Positions 40,438 to 46,868 of a DNA stretch of 46,868 nucleotides are shown here, piece by piece (the stretch's first letter is position 1; each line of letters begins with the position of its first letter). A program made the translations under genes and the position numbers. Location: assembly GCA_902615915.1 (NCBI GenBank), contig CACMQQ010000004.1:167501-214368 (forward strand), written 5' to 3'. Under the pieces are notes generated by a model. It was given only the letters and a program-made list of their open reading frames with translations. It was not told the DNA's origin and did no database searches. This DNA is from an uncultured Fidelibacterota bacterium. GTDB lineage: Bacteria; Fidelibacterota; Marinisomatia; Marinisomatales; TCS55.

Positions 40438-41127
40438 ATGTCCATTTTTAAAAATATCATTAATGCTTGGAAATCAGATGATCTTCTATCTCAAGCTTGG
40501 GAAGAATCATTATCTATGCTAATCTTATCACAGAAAATCTTTGTGAAATCAATTAACTACCTAAACTCAGGCATTGACATTGAATCAGTAAAAGATCTCA
40601 AGAAAAGAGATATAAGCATAAATGATTATCACAAATCAGTTCGCAGAAAGTTAGTTACTCACTTTTCTATAGGTGAAAACTCTAAACACATAGCAAGCGG
40701 ATTTATCTTAGCTGAAATGACAGTTGATATTGAACGCATTGGAGATTATTGCAAAAATATTTCAGATATTACTATTGTTACAGAATCAAAAATTAATTTT
40801 GATTCTGTAACAATTGAAATAAAAGAGATAGAGAAGGAAATATTAAAAAGATTTAAAGAAACTATTTATGCTATAGATAATCAAGATGAAAAAATTGCTT
40901 CTGATATTGTAAAAAACTATAAACCCTTTGTTGCTAAAATGTCCGATGATATTGTTCATAATATAATCTCCAATACTACCAAAGTTAGTAGTGAATCTGA
41001 TGCAGCTACAATTGTCTTATATGCAAGGTATTTGAAGAGAATTGGCGCTCATTTAAAAAATATTACCACTACGGTTATCAATCCATATGATAAGGTGGGC
41101 TATCAAAACGATTTAAACTTGCTTTAA
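40438..41127 (+). CDS. PhoU-domain protein
   Basis: 229 residues, entirely helical. The two PhoU-type three-helix repeats are visible: FILAEMTVDIERIGDYCKNISDI (metal-binding acidic patch E-x3-D-x-E-R-x-G-D) and AATIVLYARYLKRIGAHLKNITTTVINP. In the second repeat the usual acidic residues are partly replaced. Direct linkage to the Na/phosphate cotransporter suggests it modulates that transporter, in place of the fused PhoU domain found in some homologues. Confidence 0.85.
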   Translation: MSIFKNIINAWKSDDLLSQAWEESLSMLILSQKIFVKSINYLNSGIDIESVKDLKKRDISINDYHKSVRRKLVTHFSIGENSKHIASGFILAEMTVDIERIGDYCKNISDITIVTESKINFDSVTIEIKEIEKEILKRFKETIYAIDNQDEKIASDIVKNYKPFVAKMSDDIVHNIISNTTKVSSESDAATIVLYARYLKRIGAHLKNITTTVINPYDKVGYQNDLNLL

Positions 41128-41130
41128 GAT

Positions 41131-42144
41131 TTGAATTATCGTAGAAAAATAGGAATTCATTTTCAAAATTTTTTTGATAGAAAAGATCCTGTCCCTAAAA
41201 AAGATCCTCCTAAGGAAATAGAGAGTATTTTTGTTTTAGCGCAAGAAAAATTAGGAGACGCAATCCTGCTTTTTCCATTTTTAAATCATTTTCATAAAAT
41301 GTTTCCAGAAACAAAAATTGAAATTGGCTGTACATCTTATAATCGTAAAATATTTGAACAAATCTCCTTTGTAAATAAATGCATTAGCTATCGACCAATT
41401 AATTATGATTTTATAAATTTAATAAAAAAAGAAAATTACACAGTTTTTTATAATCCAAAGAGCGGACTATCTACTACTTTTCAACGCATAGCAAAAACTA
41501 TTCAAGCCGAGCACAAAATTTGCTTATCAAACAATGACCATAATCATCTCTACTCATTTCACCTTACCAATTCTAAAAAAAAGCACATTCTTCTTAAGTA
41601 TTGCGAGCTTATTCATTTTTATAATAAAAATGAAAAAATTAAAAATTGGCTTCCGAGTCATTTTTATGATGAAAAAAATTCAATTAAACTAAAAAATTAC
41701 GTTTGTTTAAATTTAAGTTCAGGCTCTAGAAAAAGACGATGGAAAAGTGACAGATGGAAAGTTATTGTTAGATACATTCTTAATAAATCTAAGAAAATCC
41801 AATTAGCAATTTTTGCTCAAAAAAAACAGAATCGTCTTGCAAAATCTATTCAAAAAATAGATCCTGAGAGAATACATTATCCGTTAAACTCTCCAAGTAT
41901 TATGGAAGCTTCAAAATACATTCATAAATCCAAGCTATTAATTTCTTTGGACACTTCTTTAGTCCATATTGCAGCAGCTCAGCAAACGCCTATCGTAGCG
42001 CTGTATACAAATGATGAATCCAATTATATTAGATATGCGCCTTTTAGTGAAAGAAAAAAAGATATAATATCCAATACTTCTTTAATCGAAGATATTGATC
42101 CTCATGAAGTAATACATGCAGTTGATACACTTCTTTTTAATTAA
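41131..42144 (+). CDS. Glycosyltransferase family 9 (heptosyltransferase-like)
   Basis: 337 residues, GT-B fold. The N-terminal IESIFVLAQEKLGDAILLFPFLNHFHKMFP and the C-terminal nucleotide-sugar motif SKLLISLDTSLVHIAAAQQTPIVALYT are characteristic of GT9 (ADP-heptose:LPS transferases). An NLSSGSRKRRWKSDRW block matches the family centre. The only early start is TTG at 41131, 3 bases after the PhoU gene. It is lysine-rich and very AT-rich. The role is probably lipopolysaccharide core or another surface glycan; acceptor unknown. Confidence 0.85.
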   Translation: MNYRRKIGIHFQNFFDRKDPVPKKDPPKEIESIFVLAQEKLGDAILLFPFLNHFHKMFPETKIEIGCTSYNRKIFEQISFVNKCISYRPINYDFINLIKKENYTVFYNPKSGLSTTFQRIAKTIQAEHKICLSNNDHNHLYSFHLTNSKKKHILLKYCELIHFYNKNEKIKNWLPSHFYDEKNSIKLKNYVCLNLSSGSRKRRWKSDRWKVIVRYILNKSKKIQLAIFAQKKQNRLAKSIQKIDPERIHYPLNSPSIMEASKYIHKSKLLISLDTSLVHIAAAQQTPIVALYTNDESNYIRYAPFSERKKDIISNTSLIEDIDPHEVIHAVDTLLFN

Positions 42145-42149
42145 GAATT

Positions 42150-43265
42150 TTGAAAATAGCCTACATAACTAAAACGCCTTGGGGTGAAAACAGTCCAGGC
42201 TTTGTTTTTTCATACTTTCAGTCTAAAGGCTTTGCTGAAAACGGACTTAATGCCTTTCTTTTAATGAAAGTAGCAAAGTCTAAATCAGATGATCAAAAGC
42301 GTATTGATAAAAATCTAATTAAAAATCATAAGGTAAAATTATTCAAAGACAATTTCGGTTTTATCAAAAGCAATGAAATATTTTATAAAAGAGTAAAAAG
42401 ATATATAGAAAATAACAATTTTGATATTTTATTTTCTAGGGATCCTGGATTTTTACCTTATTTAAGTAAATTGAAAAAATCATTAAAAATTAAAACTTTT
42501 TACCAGTCTCATAATTTTTATTTGGATTTCAATCTACATGAGTATAAAAACAGCCTCAATAGGAAGAAATTTCATCATAATGAAAAAGAATTTATCAAAG
42601 ATTTGAACTGCTTGTTTACTTTAAATGATCCCCAAAAAAAGCTATATAAAAAATATGTGGATACGCCTATTGCAGCATGTCCACCTGGATTAGATCTTAA
42701 AAAAAATCTTATCAATAATTTTAAAAAAAGAAAAGTTCTTTATAGCGGTAGCTTTCAAAAGATTAAAGGTATTGATGATATTATTAAAATATGGAACCAA
42801 GGAAATTTTCAAAATGCTACCCTATCAATTGTAGGGGGTCGAAACAAAAAAGAATTACAATATGCTAAATCATTAATTAAAAATACAAAAAACAATCTTT
42901 CTGTTAAAAGTTGGTTGAGTTACAACGCGCTGATAAATTATATGAAAGAGATATCAATAGGGCTAATTTTTTTACCGGATGATTTCTATAATCGCTACCT
43001 CACAGCTCCAACAAAAATGTTTGATTTCATTTCATGTGGAATCCCTGTAGTATGTACTGAATTGCCTTCTACAAAAAATTTAATACCAGAAGGACATCAA
43101 GGAGTAAAATTGATTAAATCTAAAAAAAGAGTAGAATACATAAATGCCATAAAAGAATTATTAGAAGATAAAAAAAAATACGATATTGCACATAAATCAA
43201 ACATCAATTTATCGAAAGATATAACTTGGAAAAAAATGAGCAAAAACTTTATAAAATATTTTTAG
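42150..43265 (+). CDS. Glycosyltransferase family 4-like protein
   Basis: 371 residues, GT-B fold. The N-terminal nucleotide fold begins KIAYITKTPWGENSPGF. The C-terminal half has KRKVLYSGSFQKIKGIDDIIKIWNQ, ATLSIVGGR and TAPTKMFDFISCGIPVVCTELPS with an acidic/glycine pocket. This is the GT4 pattern, though the typical E-x7-E is not clean. The start is TTG at 42150, five bases after the previous gene. The second of four clustered transferases, strongly AT-rich. Confidence 0.8.
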   Translation: MKIAYITKTPWGENSPGFVFSYFQSKGFAENGLNAFLLMKVAKSKSDDQKRIDKNLIKNHKVKLFKDNFGFIKSNEIFYKRVKRYIENNNFDILFSRDPGFLPYLSKLKKSLKIKTFYQSHNFYLDFNLHEYKNSLNRKKFHHNEKEFIKDLNCLFTLNDPQKKLYKKYVDTPIAACPPGLDLKKNLINNFKKRKVLYSGSFQKIKGIDDIIKIWNQGNFQNATLSIVGGRNKKELQYAKSLIKNTKNNLSVKSWLSYNALINYMKEISIGLIFLPDDFYNRYLTAPTKMFDFISCGIPVVCTELPSTKNLIPEGHQGVKLIKSKKRVEYINAIKELLEDKKKYDIAHKSNINLSKDITWKKMSKNFIKYF

Positions 43266-43266
43266 C

Positions 43267-44436
43267 ATGAAAAATGTTGCTATCATAACTGGACATTTTC
43301 CACCATGCAAAGGAGGAGGCATTGCGGAATGGGCTTTGGGAATTGCGCGTGAATTGCCAAAGATTGGATATCAAACTTCGGTGTACGCAACAAATCGAAA
43401 AGATAGAGTTCTAACAGTTCATAAAGATGAGTCATTTTCATGTGTTACCATGTATGGAAGAAATTGGCATGAATTCCACAAATGGTATTCAATGTACTAC
43501 ATGTGGAAAATTTTAAACAAGAATCCAGAAACGATTTTCATTGCCACAACTTGGGGTATGGCAAAATCATACAGCTATCTAAAAAAGAAATATCCACTAA
43601 GTAAAATGATTGTTGTTGCCCATGGACTTGAAGTTACGAGATTGAAAGAAGGTAAAGAATTAACCACATTTAAGAACGTAGTTAATGATTCAGATTTAAT
43701 TCTATGTGTCAGCAAGTATACAAAAAATGAAATAATTGATAGAGTGGATGGCATTGAAACGAACCATATAAAATTCCTACCTAATGGTGTAGATATCAAT
43801 AGATTTTTTCCTGTAGAAAATACCTCTGGGTTTTTAAATCGTTATAACATTCCAGAAAATTCAAATATCATTTTAACTTTAGCGCGCATAATAAGGAGAA
43901 AGGGTCATGATACAGTAATTAAATGTTTACCACTGTTAATAAAAAAATTTCCAAATATTCAATATGTGATAGCTGGTCCTCACAGAAAAAAAGATACCTA
44001 TCTGGATGAATTAAAGCTATTAGCGAAAGAATTGTCTGTTGAAAACCACATAGTTTTCGTTGATTATATTCCTGATAGCGATTTAAATGAAATTTACTCT
44101 CGAAGTCAAGTCTATGTAATGGTAAGCCGAACCTATAATGACATTGGTGATAGCGAGGGATTCGGTATCACATTTTTAGAAGCAAATGCTTGCGGTTGCC
44201 CTGTAATAGGAAGTACTGAAGGCGGAATTCCAGATGCTGTTGAAAATAATAAAAACGGCCTACTGGTTCCAGCAGATGACATAAAATCGCTCACGAAAGC
44301 CATTGAGAAATTTTTAGAAGATCAAAGTTTTAGAAGAAAAATTATCGATCAGGGGATAGAAAGAGTAAATAATGATTTCACGTGGGAAAAATTAACAATC
44401 AAAATGGTTAAATACCTGAGTGATATTAAAAATTAG
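43267..44436 (+). CDS. Glycosyltransferase family 4 (PimB/WcaL-like)
   Basis: 389 residues. The acceptor domain starts NVAIITGHFPPCKGGGIAEWALGIARELPKIGY. VSKYTKNEI and LPNGVDINRFFP mark the domain hinge. The donor domain has LTLARIIRRKGHDTVIKCLPLL, YVIAGPHRK, and the catalytic/UDP-binding EGFGITFLEANACGCPVIGSTEGGIPDAV (E-x7-E). It begins one base after the previous stop. Its 3' end overlaps the convergent HD-domain gene by 11 bases. Sugar donor unknown. Confidence 0.9.
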   Translation: MKNVAIITGHFPPCKGGGIAEWALGIARELPKIGYQTSVYATNRKDRVLTVHKDESFSCVTMYGRNWHEFHKWYSMYYMWKILNKNPETIFIATTWGMAKSYSYLKKKYPLSKMIVVAHGLEVTRLKEGKELTTFKNVVNDSDLILCVSKYTKNEIIDRVDGIETNHIKFLPNGVDINRFFPVENTSGFLNRYNIPENSNIILTLARIIRRKGHDTVIKCLPLLIKKFPNIQYVIAGPHRKKDTYLDELKLLAKELSVENHIVFVDYIPDSDLNEIYSRSQVYVMVSRTYNDIGDSEGFGITFLEANACGCPVIGSTEGGIPDAVENNKNGLLVPADDIKSLTKAIEKFLEDQSFRRKIIDQGIERVNNDFTWEKLTIKMVKYLSDIKN

Positions 44437-44869
44437 CCTGTATTTTTTTTCCAGTTAAGGATTTATAAGCCTTTTCATATTTTTTAATTTTTTTAAGATC
44501 TATTTTTGATTTCTTTTTATTTGATAATCTACTCGAGTAATTATCTATCAAATCTTCTAATTTTACTTTTATAGCCAATTTGTTTTTTTTTAATCTATTG
44601 ATATAATCATCATATTTTTCCCATTTGCGTCTCGACAAAGCATCAACAGTTTTACAAACACTTTTTCCAAAACCTTGCGCTGCTAAATCATCAATGCTAA
44701 TTTTTTCTGTTTCGACAACATCATGCAAAACTGCAACTATTTTCCCTTTATTTGATTTCATTTGATTCATAACTCTGATTGGGTGCAAAACGGCTGGTTC
44801 GTTATTCCTGCCTTTCTTGCCTGAATGTATTTTTGCAGATAAAATAATAGCTTTATTCAATTTATTCAT
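44426..44869 (-). CDS. Small HD-domain hydrolase, SpoT/MESH1-like
   Basis: 147 residues consisting of a single HD domain. Motifs are KAIILSAKIHSGKKGRNNEPAVLHPIRVM (first His), VAVLHDVVETEKISIDDL (the HD pair, with V-V-E as in RelA/SpoT), and KVKLEDLIDN, where the last conserved Asp sits. No synthetase, TGS or ACT domain is present. The spacing matches the (p)ppGpp hydrolase half of SpoT, so a small alarmone hydrolase is plausible, but other nucleotide substrates are possible. It is convergent with a glycosyltransferase (11-base overlap) and divergent from the Ppx/GppA gene. Confidence 0.75.
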   Translation of the reverse strand: MNKLNKAIILSAKIHSGKKGRNNEPAVLHPIRVMNQMKSNKGKIVAVLHDVVETEKISIDDLAAQGFGKSVCKTVDALSRRKWEKYDDYINRLKKNKLAIKVKLEDLIDNYSSRLSNKKKSKIDLKKIKKYEKAYKSLTGKKIQANF

Positions 44870-44961
44870 TATTCACAAATATTTTATAGATTATATTAAT
44901 TAACTATCGACATAAATATTCAAAATCTAACCTTTAATTGAATCTAACTCAATAATCAAAA

Positions 44962-45864
44962 ATGGAAAAGAGTATAAAATTTGCCTCTATTGATATAGGC
45001 AGTAATGCTATGCGACTTCTATTTTGTAGAGTTATTAAAGACAAAAAAAATAGACATACATTCTCCAAAGAAGCGCTATTTAGAATGCCTTTAAGGCTTG
45101 GCGAGGATGCTTTTTCGCTTGGATTTATAACAGATAAAAATATTGTAAAACTTCAAAAGACATTAAGCGCGTTCAAACTTTTGGTAGATGCATATGATCC
45201 TATCATATACCGGTCCTGCGCTACTGCCGCATTACGAAATGCAGAGAACGGGCATTCAATAATTGAAAAAATTAATGAATCGATGAACTTGAATATCGAA
45301 ATCATTTCTGGTGAAGAAGAAGCAAAAATAATTATGTCTAACCATATTGAAAAGCATCTTGATCAAAGTAAAAACTATGTTTACATAGATGTTGGAGGAG
45401 GTAGTACGGAGATAAGTTTTATTACCAAGCTAAAAAAAACTAAATCAAAATCCTTTCCAATTGGATCGGTAAGGTTATTAAAAAACACTATAACTGATAA
45501 TGATTGGTCAAAAATGAAAAAGTGGATTATTAATAATAAAAAAGACATCGAAAGTGAAATCATTGGTATAGGTAGCGGGGGAAACATCAATAAAATTTTC
45601 TCTTTAAGTCAGAAAAAAAAGGGTGAAGCTATTTCTATTAATACCATATATAATATCATTGAAAAAATAAAACCTCTATCTTTTGAAAAAAGAATGACCA
45701 AAATGGGAATGAGATCAGATAGAGCTGATGTTATAGATCATGCAGGCAGCATTTATTTATTTATTATGAAGTACCTAAGAATAGAGAAAATGATTGTCCC
45801 AGAATCTGGCCTTCCAGATGGAATCGTTCGCGAACTTTATAAAAACTATTTAGACACAAATTAA
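44962..45864 (+). CDS. Ppx/GppA-family phosphatase
   Basis: 300 residues, ASKHA fold. The first phosphate loop is ASIDIGSNAMRLL; the central blocks are YRSCATAALRNAENG and IISGEEEAKII; the second loop is YIDVGGGSTEISF; PIGSVRLLKN and IGSGGNINKI follow. It lacks the C-terminal HD-like helical domain of full Ppx/GppA, so it is the short class. Members hydrolyse polyphosphate or pppGpp. It is divergent from the SpoT-like HD hydrolase with 92 bases between, which hints at linked alarmone/phosphate metabolism. Confidence 0.88.
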   Translation: MEKSIKFASIDIGSNAMRLLFCRVIKDKKNRHTFSKEALFRMPLRLGEDAFSLGFITDKNIVKLQKTLSAFKLLVDAYDPIIYRSCATAALRNAENGHSIIEKINESMNLNIEIISGEEEAKIIMSNHIEKHLDQSKNYVYIDVGGGSTEISFITKLKKTKSKSFPIGSVRLLKNTITDNDWSKMKKWIINNKKDIESEIIGIGSGGNINKIFSLSQKKKGEAISINTIYNIIEKIKPLSFEKRMTKMGMRSDRADVIDHAGSIYLFIMKYLRIEKMIVPESGLPDGIVRELYKNYLDTN

Positions 45865-46868
45865 AATTTCAATAAAAACTTTTCTAGCTTCTCTATCATT
45901 GTATCAATTGTAAAAGACTTATTTAAAGTTTTATATCCCTCTATTCCAAGCTTTTTTATATTACTGTCTAAGGCCGAAGCTTGGACAATTTTTTCATTTA
46001 TATCTTGTTGTTCAGGCTCACAAATTAATCCATTAAAATTATGTTTAACAACTTCACCAACACCGCCAACTTTTGTCAACACTACTGGTTTTTTAGCATG
46101 CCAAGCTTCAAAAAGCGTATTAGGAATTCCCTCGCTACGGGAAGGAATAATTACAATGTCTGACTGAGAAAAAAACTCTGTAACATTTTGAACTTCACCA
46201 AACAAACTAATTCTATCTTCCAATGAATTAGTTTTGATCATTTTTGATAATGATTTTTTTTCAGGTCCATCTCCAGCTATTTCTATTACAAAATCTTTTT
46301 TTTGAGCTTGAAGTGCTCTTGCTGTAGAAATTAAGAAATCATAACCTTTTTGAAAGGTTAGTCTTCCTGCTGCGCGAAAAATTATTTTTTTTGATTTTAG
46401 CTTTCTTCTAGTTTTAACTCTTGGAAATTGATATCCATTGTAAACTGCTAGAATATTATCTTTTTTAATATTTTCACTTACAAATGAATAATCTAATAAT
46501 TCATTTTTAAGTGCTTTTGCATTTACAACAATTCCATCTACTCTTTTTTTAAAAAGTCGCCTTTGCAACAAATCTCTTTTTAAAATCTTTCTTGAAATAC
46601 CTAATCTAATAACATGAGGTATATTCATTTCTTTTTTAACTCTTCCACCAATGAAATAGTCTTTTCTTTTTGTAGACAAAATCAGATCAATTTTGTTTTT
46701 TTTTATACATTTACAAAGAATCATTTTTGTTTTGATGCTTAGCTCATTGGTGAAAGGAGCCTCAAGGATTTTTATCTTTTGATTCAGATTTTTCCAATGC
46801 TCAGATCCTTTTCTTATGCATAAAAAAACTGAGTGCTTTTTTTTAATTAATCCATTTGCTAAAGAAAC
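45861..46868 (-). CDS. Glycosyltransferase family 4, N-terminus off window
   Basis: The frame is open from the stop at 45861 to the window end, giving 335 residues. The part before the internal methionine at 46724 reads ANGLIKKKHSVFLCIRKGSEHW, the usual GT4 first helix and second strand, so the true start is outside. The donor domain shows FRAAGRLTFQKGYDFLI, VIEIAGDGPEKKSL, and IIPSRSEGIPNTLFEAWHAKKPVVLTKVGGVGEVV, the E-x7-E UDP-sugar motif. Its stop overlaps the convergent Ppx/GppA gene by 4 bases. Likely surface glycan synthesis. Confidence 0.88.
   Translation of the reverse strand, partial: VSLANGLIKKKHSVFLCIRKGSEHWKNLNQKIKILEAPFTNELSIKTKMILCKCIKKNKIDLILSTKRKDYFIGGRVKKEMNIPHVIRLGISRKILKRDLLQRRLFKKRVDGIVVNAKALKNELLDYSFVSENIKKDNILAVYNGYQFPRVKTRRKLKSKKIIFRAAGRLTFQKGYDFLISTARALQAQKKDFVIEIAGDGPEKKSLSKMIKTNSLEDRISLFGEVQNVTEFFSQSDIVIIPSRSEGIPNTLFEAWHAKKPVVLTKVGGVGEVVKHNFNGLICEPEQQDINEKIVQASALDSNIKKLGIEGYKTLNKSFTIDTMIEKLEKFLLKF

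Overview
The window is AT-rich, densely packed bacterial DNA. There are about 45 genes, many of them touching or overlapping, no gene-free stretch of 300 bases, and no tRNA, rRNA, insertion sequence or CRISPR array that I could find. The best guess for the host is an aerobic, free-living marine bacterium of the FCB group, most likely a Marinimicrobia (SAR406)-type lineage. The evidence is a TonB receptor with an N-terminal carboxypeptidase-regulatory-like domain, a HmuY-like lipoprotein, secreted tandem amidohydrolases, nickel superoxide dismutase, and lysine-rich streamlined proteins. This placement is inference from gene content, not from a marker-gene tree.

Layout. 1-4130 (minus): a zinc-ribbon membrane protein, a polytopic membrane protein, then tig-clpP-clpX and the start of a TPR-like secreted protein that runs off the window. 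The ClpX lacks the usual N-terminal zinc-binding domain. 4227-11816: an unknown small protein, then a haem cluster with 5-aminolevulinate synthase (C4 route) divergent from hemC(D)-hemB-hemE-hemH-hemF-hemJ. Together these cover every step from succinyl-CoA plus glycine to protohaem by the oxygen-dependent protoporphyrin branch; the HemD function appears fused to HemC. 11822-11902 is an unexplained two-hairpin element between convergent genes. 11906-14547: a small unknown protein, flavodoxin, peroxiredoxin, then sodN-sodX and a small membrane protein. 14565-18121 (minus): DASS transporter, tandem-Usp protein and glutamate dehydrogenase. 18207-21843: SixA, then rpe-tkt-rpiB of the non-oxidative pentose phosphate pathway. 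22039-26336: two exported amidohydrolase-like proteins, with one intact and two degraded active sites. 26406-30021: a ferric-iron ABC importer (fbpABC type). 30023-33720 (minus): FecA-like TonB receptor, TetR regulator and HmuY-like lipoprotein. 33994-39260: a beta-oxidation operon like Bacillus fadE-fadA-fadN. 39293-41127: Na/phosphate cotransporter and PhoU-like protein. 41131-46868: four glycosyltransferases of surface polysaccharide type, with a small HD hydrolase and a Ppx/GppA phosphatase between them.

How the genes fit together. Iron economy is the main theme. The same 27-base Fur-like operator lies 32-34 bases upstream of both the flavodoxin and the iron-binding protein, in the same orientation, and a variant with the half-sites 6 bases further apart lies upstream of the TonB receptor. 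The genome pairs inducible iron uptake with iron-sparing proteins (flavodoxin for ferredoxin, nickel SOD for iron SOD) and with a full haem pathway. A second theme is translation: many genes in operons overlap their neighbour by 4-11 bases and begin with TTG, GTG or even CTG. The sodX gene can keep its catalytic serine only if a non-ATG start is used.
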